This document shows positions 35,303 through 42,854 of a stretch of DNA of 64,000 bases, piece after piece; within the stretch, counting starts at the first letter, position 1; each line of letters starts with the position of its first letter. The stretch lies in NCBI RefSeq assembly GCF_900302505.1, contig NZ_OMOJ01000001.1, positions 372,001-436,000 on the forward strand, written 5' to 3'. The DNA is from Pseudoprimorskyibacter insulae (GTDB lineage Bacteria; Pseudomonadota; Alphaproteobacteria; Rhodobacterales; Rhodobacteraceae). Under the pieces are notes generated by a model. The model was not told where the DNA came from and did not search any database. It saw only the letters and a program-made list of their open reading frames with translations. A program made the position numbers and the translations under genes.

Positions 35303-36934
35303 ATGCAAGCGATGATGATGAACCAACCGCTGTCGATCATTGAAATCCTGCGGTATGCCGCCGGGGGCCATCCCGGAGCCGGGATCGTTTCGGTGCGCAC
35401 CGAAGGCGATATTCACCGGCAAACCTATGCGCAGACCTATAAGCGCGTCGCGCAATTGTCCCATGCTTTGGGCAAACTTGGCGTGCAGGAAGGCGACCGC
35501 GTCGCGACGCTGGCTTGGAACGGATATCGGCATTTCGAACTCTACTATGCCACGGCCGGGATCGGGGCAGTGTGCCACACGATCAACCCGCGCCTGTCCG
35601 CTGAACAGATGCTCTATATTATCAAGCACGCGGACGACCATGTTCTGTGCCTTGATGTCACCTTTGTCCCGCTGATTGAGGCTTTGGCCGAACATCTGCC
35701 GTCGGATTTGGTGTTCGTGCTGATGACCGACCGGGCGCATATGCCCGAAAGCCAGATCGACTTCCTGTGCTATGAAGATCTGATCGCGGATCAACCCGAT
35801 ATTTATGACTGGCCGAACCTGCCGGAAAACGCCGCCGCCGGTTTGTGCTATACCTCGGGCACGACGGGCCACCCCAAGGGCGCGCTTTATTCGCACCGCT
35901 CGACCGTGTTGCATGCGTTTTCGGTGGCTGTCGCCCTGTCCAAAAGCCTGACCGAAGGCGGGCGTATTCTACCGGTGGTTCCGCTATTCCACGTCAACGC
36001 TTGGGGGCTGCCCTATGCTGCGCCGTTGACGGGCGCGTCGTTGATCATGCCGGGGCCGAAACTGGATGGGCCGTCGCTGTTTTCCTTGATGGATAGCGAA
36101 AGCGTCACCTCTGCTTGGGGCGTGCCAACCGTTTGGCAAGGCCTGCGGGCCGAGATCGTGAGCCAAGGGCGCAATCCCAATGGCTTGTCTCAGGTCGTGA
36201 TCGGCGGATCCGCCGCGCCGCGGTCGATGATCGAAGGGTTTGAAAAATCGGGGGTCGAGGTTTGCCACGCATGGGGCATGACCGAAATGTCGCCCGTTGG
36301 CACCCATGGCCTGCTGTCTGAGCCGCAGCGCAAACTGCCCTACGAAGAGCAGATGCGCCTGAAGTCGAAACAGGGCCGCCGCCTGTTCGGGGTTGAATTG
36401 AAGATCGTCGATGACCACGGTAATCCGCTGCCCCATGATGGCAAAGCCAGTGGCGAGCTTTTCGTGCGGGGCAACACGGTGATCGCCGGGTATTTCCACA
36501 ACTCTGATGCCACCGCCGATGCCTTTGACCATGATGGCTGGTTCGGCACGGGCGATATCGCAAGCATTGATGACATGGGCTTTCTGACCATTCAGGACCG
36601 GTCCAAGGATCTGATTAAATCGGGCGGTGAATGGATCAGCTCGATTGATCTTGAAAACATCGTGATGGCCCATCCCAAGGTGGCCAGCTGCGCGGTGATT
36701 GCCGTTGCCCATCCCAAATGGGACGAACGCCCGCTGTTGGTTGTGGTCCCGGCTGGTGATGACCGGCCCACGCTGGACGAGTTGCACGAAGCGCTTCTAG
36801 AGCATGTCGCCAAGTGGCAATTGCCCGATGACATGGTGTTTGTCGAAAGCCTTCCACTGACCGCGACTGGCAAAGTGTCAAAGCTGACCCTGCGCCAGAA
36901 ATTCGGAGATCATAAGCTTCCCGATGTCGATTGA
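35303..36934 (+). CDS. Long/medium-chain acyl-CoA synthetase (AMP-binding; DmdB-like)
   Basis: A 543-residue ANL-superfamily ligase. Seen: LCYTSGTTGHPKGALYSHRS (P-loop-like) near residue 185, CHAWGMTEMSPVGTH (adenylate motif) near 325, GWFGTGDIASIDDMGFLTIQDRSKDLIKSGGEWIS (hinge and A8) near 430, and PLTATGKVSKLTLRQKF with the catalytic Lys near 530. The N-terminus (MQAMMMNQPLSIIEILRYAAGGHPGAGIVSVR) and HFELYYATAGIGAVCHTINPRL resemble the methylmercaptopropionyl-CoA ligase DmdB and general medium-chain ligases. Because the next four genes encode a hydratase, an ACAD, a kinase and a thioesterase, it likely activates the acid used by that cluster. GGGAGGGCCGG precedes the ATG; the longer start is rejected. 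Confidence 0.85.
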   Translation: MQAMMMNQPLSIIEILRYAAGGHPGAGIVSVRTEGDIHRQTYAQTYKRVAQLSHALGKLGVQEGDRVATLAWNGYRHFELYYATAGIGAVCHTINPRLSAEQMLYIIKHADDHVLCLDVTFVPLIEALAEHLPSDLVFVLMTDRAHMPESQIDFLCYEDLIADQPDIYDWPNLPENAAAGLCYTSGTTGHPKGALYSHRSTVLHAFSVAVALSKSLTEGGRILPVVPLFHVNAWGLPYAAPLTGASLIMPGPKLDGPSLFSLMDSESVTSAWGVPTVWQGLRAEIVSQGRNPNGLSQVVIGGSAAPRSMIEGFEKSGVEVCHAWGMTEMSPVGTHGLLSEPQRKLPYEEQMRLKSKQGRRLFGVELKIVDDHGNPLPHDGKASGELFVRGNTVIAGYFHNSDATADAFDHDGWFGTGDIASIDDMGFLTIQDRSKDLIKSGGEWISSIDLENIVMAHPKVASCAVIAVAHPKWDERPLLVVVPAGDDRPTLDELHEALLEHVAKWQLPDDMVFVESLPLTATGKVSKLTLRQKFGDHKLPDVD

Positions 36935-37364
36935 GATCTTCCAAAACTTCGCGCCTGCAACTTCGAACTGGCACATGATCGATCAGGCGCGGATTGATGC
37001 CTTTGCCGATGTTACGAACGACCATCAGTTCATTCACGTCGACCCGGTTAAAGCGGCGGAAACCCCCTTGGGCGGGACCATCGCCCACGGCTATCTGACG
37101 CTGTCGATGTTGGCCACGATGGCCTATGACATCATGCCGGATTTGCCCGACTCCTCGATGGGGCTGAATTATGGGCTGAACAAGGTGCGCTTTCTGTCGC
37201 CGGTCCGGTCCGGCAAGCGCATCCGAGGCCGCTATGAGGTGGCCCGCTGTGATCAGAAAGATGGCCGCTTAACCATCGAATGGCTGGTGACGGTCGAGAT
37301 TGAGGGCGAGGAGCGCCCTGCGCTGGTCGCCGAATGGATTAACCTTTTTATCTTGGAGGCCTGA
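36924..37364 (+). CDS. MaoC family enoyl-CoA hydratase-like protein
   Basis: A 146-residue hotdog protein. FADVTNDHQFIHVDPVKAAETPLGGTIAHGYLTLS holds the hydratase 2 motif (Asp and His separated by DHQFIHVD) near residue 28-48. It overlaps the ligase stop by 11 bp, and the next gene starts 2 bp later. It probably hydrates a trans-2-enoyl-CoA; in this cluster it may act on the enoyl product released after the phosphorylated hydroxyacyl-CoA step. Confidence 0.85.
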   Translation: MSIEIFQNFAPATSNWHMIDQARIDAFADVTNDHQFIHVDPVKAAETPLGGTIAHGYLTLSMLATMAYDIMPDLPDSSMGLNYGLNKVRFLSPVRSGKRIRGRYEVARCDQKDGRLTIEWLVTVEIEGEERPALVAEWINLFILEA

Positions 37365-37366
37365 GT

Positions 37367-38602
37367 ATGGATCTTGGGATAACCGACCGCGTTCGCCCGC
37401 TTATCGATCAAGTGCGCGCTATGGTCGAAAATGAAATCGCGCCCTTGGATGCGGAATTTCACGCCGAAGTGGGCAAGCACCCCTCGGGCGACCGGTTCCA
37501 ACACACCGCCCGGCAGTTGGAAATTCTGGACGGGCTGAAGGCCAAGGCTAAAGAACGCGGGCTGTGGAACTTCTGGCTGACCGATAGTGATCGCGGCTTT
37601 GGCCTGACCACGGTGGAATATGCCTATCTGGCCGAGGAAATGGGCAAGGTCCATATCGCCGCCGAGGTGTTCAACTGCAACGCGCCCGACACTGGCAACA
37701 TGGAAGTGCTAGAGCGCTACGGCGAGCAATGGATGAAGGACAAGTGGCTGAAGCCCTTGCTGAATGGCGATATCCGGTCCTCCTATGTGATGACCGAACC
37801 GAACCTTGCCTCTTCTGACGCGGCGCAATTGGCGTTCGAGGCCAAGCGCGATGGGGATGATTTCATCCTGAACGGCGAAAAATGGTGGATCAGCGGGGCA
37901 GGGGATCCGCGCTGCGGGCTGTACATCCTGATGGCCTGCACCGACCCGGACGCCGCCAAGCACAGCCGCCATACGATGTTCGTGCTCGACCCCGACGCGC
38001 CGGGGATCGAGGTGCTGCGCCCGATGACGGTGTTCGGCGCCGATGACGCGCCGCATGGTCATATGCACATCCGGTTCACAGACGTCCGCGTGCCTGCCAA
38101 GAACATCGTTTCGGGCGAAGGGCGCGGGTTTGAAGTGGCGCAAGGCCGTCTTGGGCCGGGCCGTATTCACCACTGTATGCGCGCCATCGGTCAGGCCGAA
38201 AAAGCGCTGGAAATGATGTGCCGCCGCGGGCTGGACCGTGAAGCCTTTGGCAAGCAGATTGCCCATCTTGGCGCGAACTATGACATCATCGCCAATGCCC
38301 GAATGGAGATCGAAATGGCCCGTCTTCTGTGCCTGAAAGCGGCATGGATGATGGACACCGCAGGCGTGCGGGCCGCGCAGCCGTGGATTTCCAAAATCAA
38401 GGTCGTCGCCCCCCTGATGGCGGGCAAGGTCATTGACGAGGCGATGCAATTGCATGGCGCCGCCGGGATCAGTCAGGATTTCAATTTGGCCAATATGTGG
38501 ACCCACGTCCGCACCCTACGCTTTGCCGATGGCCCCGATGCGGTGCATCGCCGTCAGGTCGCGCGGGCCGAGCTGCGCAAGCACACCAACGAAAAGGTCT
38601 AA
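37367..38602 (+). CDS. ACAD10/ACAD11-type acyl-CoA dehydrogenase
   Basis: A 411-residue flavoprotein. Its sequence follows the dehydrogenase half of human ACAD10/ACAD11 rather than straight-chain ACADs: NCNAPDTGNMEVLERYG, SYVMTEPNLASSDAAQL, NGEKWWISGAGDPRCGLYI, TVFGADDAPHGHMHIRF, FEVAQGRLGPGRIHHCMRAIGQAEKAL and HVRTLRFADGPDAVHRRQVAR. In the ACAD10/11 group the enzyme works on 4-phosphorylated hydroxyacyl-CoA to form an enoyl-CoA by phosphate loss. The next gene is the APH-type kinase that forms the other half of ACAD10/11. Start ATG follows GGAGGCCTGAGT and is 2 bp after the MaoC stop. Confidence 0.85.
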   Translation: MDLGITDRVRPLIDQVRAMVENEIAPLDAEFHAEVGKHPSGDRFQHTARQLEILDGLKAKAKERGLWNFWLTDSDRGFGLTTVEYAYLAEEMGKVHIAAEVFNCNAPDTGNMEVLERYGEQWMKDKWLKPLLNGDIRSSYVMTEPNLASSDAAQLAFEAKRDGDDFILNGEKWWISGAGDPRCGLYILMACTDPDAAKHSRHTMFVLDPDAPGIEVLRPMTVFGADDAPHGHMHIRFTDVRVPAKNIVSGEGRGFEVAQGRLGPGRIHHCMRAIGQAEKALEMMCRRGLDREAFGKQIAHLGANYDIIANARMEIEMARLLCLKAAWMMDTAGVRAAQPWISKIKVVAPLMAGKVIDEAMQLHGAAGISQDFNLANMWTHVRTLRFADGPDAVHRRQVARAELRKHTNEKV

Positions 38603-38605
38603 GGC

Positions 38606-39628
38606 ATGGACGGGCTGCTTGATCTGGCGCGGCTAGAGCCATGGATGGCGGCGCATGTGCCGGGCTATGCTGGCCCGATCACCCATGTGCACAAGTTTGA
38701 TGTCGGGCAGTCCAACCCAACCTTTCGCCTTGATACGCATGGCAAACGCTATGTCCTGCGGCGCAAGCCGCCGGGCGTCTTGCTGAAATCGGCCCATGCG
38801 GTGGATCGCGAATTCCGCGTTCAAAGCGCACTGGCCGGGCGGGTCGATTTCGTCACGCCCATGCACGCGCTGTGCATGGACGATGATGTGATTGGCTCGG
38901 CCTTTTACGTGATGGATTTCGTTGAGGGCCGCAGCTTTGTGGACCCGACCATGCCGGGGCTGACGCCTGACCAACGCGGGGCGATCCTGTCGGAGATGGC
39001 GCGGGTTCTGGCGGCGATCCATGACGTGGACTTGGATGCCAGTGGCCTTGACGATTTCGGCCCGCCGGGGAATTATTACGAACGGCAACTGGCCCGTTGG
39101 GTCAAGCAATACCGTGCCACCGAAACCGGAACGATTGCCGATATGGACCGGCTGATTGACTGGCTTTCCGCCAATATGCCCGGTGATGACGGGCAGCGCA
39201 CTTTGGTCCATGGCGACTACCGTATCGACAATATGCTGTTCGCCCCCGATGGCCCGCAAAGCCGCGCCGTTCTGGATTGGGAGCTGAGCACCATCGGCCA
39301 CCCCTATGCCGATCTTGCAGCCGTTATCATGCAATGGCAATTGCCACCGGGCACAGAAGGGCGCGGGCTGGCGGGGGTGGATCGCGCGGCGCTGGGCTTG
39401 CCATCCGACGCGGAATTCGTGGCCGACTACTGCCAGCGGCGCGGGATCAACGGGATCGAGAATTTCGGGTTCTACGTCGCCTTTGCCTTCTTCCGCATGG
39501 CCGCCATCCTGCAAGGCGTGAAAAAGCGGGCGCTTGACGGCAATGCCTCCAATCCAGAAAAGGGCCTCAAACTTGGGGAGTTCGTTCCCCGATTTGCGGA
39601 ACTTGGGTTAGAGGCAGGCCAAGCGTGA
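38606..39628 (+). CDS. APH-type kinase matching the kinase half of ACAD10/ACAD11 (LvaA-like)
   Basis: A 340-residue aminoglycoside phosphotransferase-fold kinase. GQSNPTFRL and YVLRRKPPGVLLKSAHAVDREFRV (ATP-binding lobe), FYVMDFVEGRSF (hinge), LVHGDYRIDN (catalytic loop, His202-Gly-Asp204) and LDWELSTIGHPYADLA (metal-binding Asp224, in the DWE position). These match the N-terminal half of ACAD10/11, and the 4-hydroxyvaleryl-CoA kinase LvaA of the Pseudomonas levulinate pathway. It would phosphorylate the hydroxyl of a 4-hydroxyacyl-CoA before the dehydrogenase acts. The start is 3 bp after the ACAD stop; its stop overlaps the thioesterase start (GTGA). Confidence 0.85.
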   Translation: MDGLLDLARLEPWMAAHVPGYAGPITHVHKFDVGQSNPTFRLDTHGKRYVLRRKPPGVLLKSAHAVDREFRVQSALAGRVDFVTPMHALCMDDDVIGSAFYVMDFVEGRSFVDPTMPGLTPDQRGAILSEMARVLAAIHDVDLDASGLDDFGPPGNYYERQLARWVKQYRATETGTIADMDRLIDWLSANMPGDDGQRTLVHGDYRIDNMLFAPDGPQSRAVLDWELSTIGHPYADLAAVIMQWQLPPGTEGRGLAGVDRAALGLPSDAEFVADYCQRRGINGIENFGFYVAFAFFRMAAILQGVKKRALDGNASNPEKGLKLGEFVPRFAELGLEAGQA

Positions 39629-40035
39629 CAGATCTAGACCCGGCGTTGAAAGAAACGCCGTACCCCTATCAAAGCCATCTGGGCATGGAAATGACCGGCT
39701 GGAAACAGGATTGGTCGCGGTTCGAAACGCCCGTGGCCGAACATTTGCTGAACCGGCATGCCAACGTGCATGGCGGGGCCTATGCCTCGATCCTTGATAC
39801 AGTGATGGGCTATGCGGGCTGTTGGACGGGCGATCCTGATCAGCGCCAATTGTGCCTGACACTTTCGCTGACGGTTCAATTTATCTCGCGGCCCAAAGGG
39901 GAGGTTTTGATCGGCGAGGGCCTTCGCACAGGCGGTGGGCGCGGCACCTTCTTTGCCGAGGGGCAGATCACCGATGAAACCGGCGAACTGGTGGCCAAGG
40001 GCACGGGCGTGTTCAAGTATCGCAGCCAGAAATAA
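39625..40035 (+). CDS. PaaI/hotdog-family acyl-CoA thioesterase
   Basis: A 136-residue hotdog thioesterase. NRHANVHGGAYASILDTVMGYAG near residues 43-65 is the conserved PaaI-like HGG region with a following Asp; LSLTVQFISRPKGEVLIGEG is the second strand pair. It has a GTG start overlapping the kinase stop. It could release CoA from dead-end acyl-CoAs in the ligase-ACAD-kinase cluster. It ends at a bidirectional terminator. Confidence 0.85.
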   Translation: MTDLDPALKETPYPYQSHLGMEMTGWKQDWSRFETPVAEHLLNRHANVHGGAYASILDTVMGYAGCWTGDPDQRQLCLTLSLTVQFISRPKGEVLIGEGLRTGGGRGTFFAEGQITDETGELVAKGTGVFKYRSQK

Positions 40036-40036
40036 C

Positions 40037-40062
40037 AAAGGCCGGGGAAACCCCCGGCCTTT
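40037..40062. terminator. Bidirectional terminator between the acyl-CoA cluster and rpe
   Basis: Arms AAAGGCCGGGG and CCCCGGCCTTT, loop of about four bases; T-rich on both sides. It serves the + strand acyl-CoA cluster and the minus-strand rpe. Confidence 0.88.
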
Positions 40063-40065
40063 CGC

Positions 40066-40746
40066 TTATTTGATGCTGTCGCGGATCGCTTGGATATTCG
40101 CGCCGTAGACGTCGGGCGTGTTGACCGTACCGCCTTTGAACACGGCCGAGCCTGCCACCAGCACATCGGCCCCAGCCGCGGCCACCAGCGGCGCGGTGGT
40201 CGGGTCAACACCGCCGTCGATTTCGATATGGATCGGGCGGTCGCCGATCTTGTTGCGGATGTCGGCCACCTTTTCCACGCAGGAATGGATGAACTTCTGA
40301 CCGCCGAAACCGGGGTTCACTGTCATGACGCAGACCATGTCGATCAGATCCATCAGCGGATAGATCGCCTCGGCGGGGGTGCCGGGGTTCAGCGCCACAC
40401 CGGCCTTGCAGCCTGCGCCGCGAATGGCTTGCAGCGTGCGGTGGATATGCGGGCCAGCCTCAACATGGGCGGTGATGATATCGGCCCCGGCCTTGGCGAA
40501 GGCGTCGATATAGGGATCAACCGGTGCGATCATCAGGTGCACGTCCATGACGGTTTTCACGTGCTTGCGGAAGGCGGCCACGGCGGGCGGACCAAAGGTC
40601 AGGTTCGGCACGAAATGGCCGTCCATCACGTCGATATGGACCCAATCGGCGCCCTGCGCCTCAATGGCTTCGATTTCAGCGCCGAAATTGGCAAAGTCGG
40701 CGGACAGGATTGAGGGGGCGATCTTGATCGAACGATCGAATGTCAT
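40066..40746 (-). CDS. rpe: Ribulose-phosphate 3-epimerase
   Basis: A 226-residue TIM-barrel enzyme. [39 protein letters not shown] (metal-ligand His and catalytic Asp), [29 protein letters not shown] and [30 protein letters not shown] are all present, so the family is certain. It interconverts ribulose-5-phosphate and xylulose-5-phosphate. GGAGCGCAGCC precedes the ATG. The next gene on this strand (ghrA-like) is 32 bp upstream. Confidence 0.95.
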   Translation of the reverse strand: MTFDRSIKIAPSILSADFANFGAEIEAIEAQGADWVHIDVMDGHFVPNLTFGPPAVAAFRKHVKTVMDVHLMIAPVDPYIDAFAKAGADIITAHVEAGPHIHRTLQAIRGAGCKAGVALNPGTPAEAIYPLMDLIDMVCVMTVNPGFGGQKFIHSCVEKVADIRNKIGDRPIHIEIDGGVDPTTAPLVAAAGADVLVAGSAVFKGGTVNTPDVYGANIQAIRDSIK

Positions 40747-40778
40747 GGCTGCGCTCCTTTGGCTTGGCTGGCCCTGTA

Positions 40779-41711
40779 TCAGTAACCGGCGGCGCGGTCT
40801 ACCAGATGCACGAAAGGCTCATTCGCCTCGCCCCTTCGGATATTTTCGGCCACCACGCGCGATGCGCTGTCGGGCCGGGTTTCCGATGCAATATGCGGCG
40901 TGACGGTCACATTGGGGTGCGCCCAGAAGGGGTGATCTTGGGGCAAAGGTTCAACGCGAAACACATCCAGCGTGGCATGGCCGATCTGGCCACTGTCCAG
41001 CGCGGCCAGCAGCGCATCGTCGTCAATCAGCGGCCCGCGTCCGGGGTTGATGATCGCCGCGCCTGGGGCCAGCAGGGCCAAACGGTCGGCATTCACCACG
41101 CTTTCGGTGGCGGGCGTGTTGGGCAGCAGCAGAACAAGGATCTGCGCCCCGGTCAGCGCCTCGGCCAGACCGTCATCCCCGTGGAGGCAACGGATGCCGT
41201 CGATCCGTTTTTCCGACCGGCTCCAACCCGTGACGGGAAAGCCAAGGCGCGCCAGCATCTGGCCGCAGGCCGCGCCCAAGACGCCTAGGCCAAGGATGGT
41301 GACAGGCCGGTCAAAGGCCAATGGCGCGGCTTTGGGCACCCAGTCATGATCGGGGTTCACGATATGCGCGTCCATCCCCAGATGGTGGCGCAGCACATGG
41401 CCCGTCACCCATTCGACCATGCCTTGGGTCAGCCCCTCTTCGTCGACCATCCGCGCCAATGGCACGGTCAGCGTGTCATTCTTAACCACGTTTTCCACCC
41501 CGGCCCATAGGTTCAGCACCGCCTTGGCCTTCGTGTAGGGGCGGAAATCCTGCACCTTCGAATTGGGCGCATAGACGATGTAATCCACCGTCTCGGGCGC
41601 GGCCTCGGTAACAAGATCATAGGCCAGCCCGGTGTCATCTAGTGCACGGCGCAGGGGCTCTTCATACTCGGCCCAGCGGTCGGGCAGGGCGGCGAATAGA
41701 ACGGTGATCAT
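40779..41711 (-). CDS. ghrA: Glyoxylate/hydroxypyruvate reductase A-like 2-hydroxyacid dehydrogenase
   Basis: A 310-residue D-2-hydroxyacid dehydrogenase of the GhrA type. [32 protein letters not shown] is the NAD(P) fold (GxGxxG-like), [37 protein letters not shown] holds the catalytic Arg, and [30 protein letters not shown] has the Glu and the catalytic His. It probably reduces glyoxylate to glycolate or hydroxypyruvate to glycerate, useful in a bacterium that makes glyoxylate in the ethylmalonyl-CoA pathway. It ends 32 bp before rpe and starts 3 bp after the rodA stop, so it is part of that transcription unit. Substrate is by family only. Confidence 0.8.
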   Translation of the reverse strand: MITVLFAALPDRWAEYEEPLRRALDDTGLAYDLVTEAAPETVDYIVYAPNSKVQDFRPYTKAKAVLNLWAGVENVVKNDTLTVPLARMVDEEGLTQGMVEWVTGHVLRHHLGMDAHIVNPDHDWVPKAAPLAFDRPVTILGLGVLGAACGQMLARLGFPVTGWSRSEKRIDGIRCLHGDDGLAEALTGAQILVLLLPNTPATESVVNADRLALLAPGAAIINPGRGPLIDDDALLAALDSGQIGHATLDVFRVEPLPQDHPFWAHPNVTVTPHIASETRPDSASRVVAENIRRGEANEPFVHLVDRAAGY

Positions 41712-41714
41712 GTC

Positions 41715-42854
41715 TTACCTCGGGCGGTGGATATGGGCGCTTTGGATCAGGCCAAAGGCAATCAGCAGCACCAACATCGCCGATCCGCCATAGCTGACCA
41801 ACGGCAAAGGCACGCCGACAACCGGGGCCAGCCCCATGACCATCGACATGTTCACCGCAAAGAACAAGAAGAAGGTCAGCGCAAGGCCAAGGGTCAAGAG
41901 CGACGAAAAGCGGTCGCGGTTTTGCAGGGCCGACGCAATGCAGAACACCACGATCAGCACATACAGCGCCAAGAGAGAGAACGCGCCGATAAACCCGAAC
42001 TCTTCGGCCAAGGTGTTGAAGATAAAGTCCGTGTGCTTTTCGGGCAGGAAGTTCAGCCGCGACTGCGTGCCTTGCATAAAGCCGCGCCCTGTCCAGCCGC
42101 CCGATCCCATGGCGATCTTGGCTTGGGTGATGTGATAGCCCGCGCCCAGCGGGTCTGATGACGGGTCCAGAAAGGTGTCGATCCGGCGGAACTGATAGTC
42201 TTTCAGCAATTGCCAATCGGTGCCCCGGCTTTCGAAAACGGCGGCGATCCCTCCAATTCCGGCGGCGATGACCGCGCCGAAATAGGCCCAGTGCACACCG
42301 GCCAGAAACATCGTCAGCCCGCCCGCGATCATCAACAACAGGGCGGTGCCAAGGTCGGGCTGTTTCAGCACCAGAAAGGTCGGCATCAGGATAAACACCA
42401 CAGGCACCAGCACCCACAAAGGCCGCGAGGTTTTGTTGACCGGAAGCCAATCGTAATAGGCCGCCAGCAGCATGACCAAGGTGATCTTCATCAACTCGGA
42501 GGGTTGCAGGCGCATAAAGCCCAAATCAATCCAGCGCTGCGCCCCCATCCCGACAGCGCCGAAAAACTCCACGAAAATCAGCAGCAAAACCGAAATGCTA
42601 TAGGCCACGACGGACATGTTCCGCCAAAACCAGATCGGGGTCAGGGCAACGATGAACATCGCCGTCATGCCAAGGGCAAACCGTTTCATCTGCGGTTCGG
42701 CCCATGGTGACAGCGACCCGCCCGCCACCGAATACAGCATCAAGAACCCGATGCAGGCCACGGCGGTCAGCAGCACGACAATCGGCCAGTTCAGATACAG
42801 GATCTTGCGCAGCCCGGACGGGACGGATTTGACGGTATACTCAAGATAACTCAT
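41715..42854 (-). CDS. rodA: Rod shape-determining peptidoglycan glycosyltransferase RodA
   Basis: A 379-residue polytopic SEDS protein. The long sequence of hydrophobic helices contains QRWIDLGFMRLQPSELMKITLVMLLAAYY (SEDS pattern QPSE), KQPDLGTALLLMIAGGLTMFLAG, FLPEKHTDFIFNTLAEEFGFIGA with the catalytic Asp, and GVPLPLVSYGGSAMLVLLIAFGLIQS. It polymerises lipid II with PBP2. Its ATG overlaps the mrdA stop by 4 bp (ATGA). Confidence 0.95.
   Translation of the reverse strand: MSYLEYTVKSVPSGLRKILYLNWPIVVLLTAVACIGFLMLYSVAGGSLSPWAEPQMKRFALGMTAMFIVALTPIWFWRNMSVVAYSISVLLLIFVEFFGAVGMGAQRWIDLGFMRLQPSELMKITLVMLLAAYYDWLPVNKTSRPLWVLVPVVFILMPTFLVLKQPDLGTALLLMIAGGLTMFLAGVHWAYFGAVIAAGIGGIAAVFESRGTDWQLLKDYQFRRIDTFLDPSSDPLGAGYHITQAKIAMGSGGWTGRGFMQGTQSRLNFLPEKHTDFIFNTLAEEFGFIGAFSLLALYVLIVVFCIASALQNRDRFSSLLTLGLALTFFLFFAVNMSMVMGLAPVVGVPLPLVSYGGSAMLVLLIAFGLIQSAHIHRPR

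Noticed and set aside
41662-42450. A 260-codon alternative frame across the rodA/ghrA junction
   Set aside because: It lies in another frame of rodA, whose family motifs are complete in the annotated frame.
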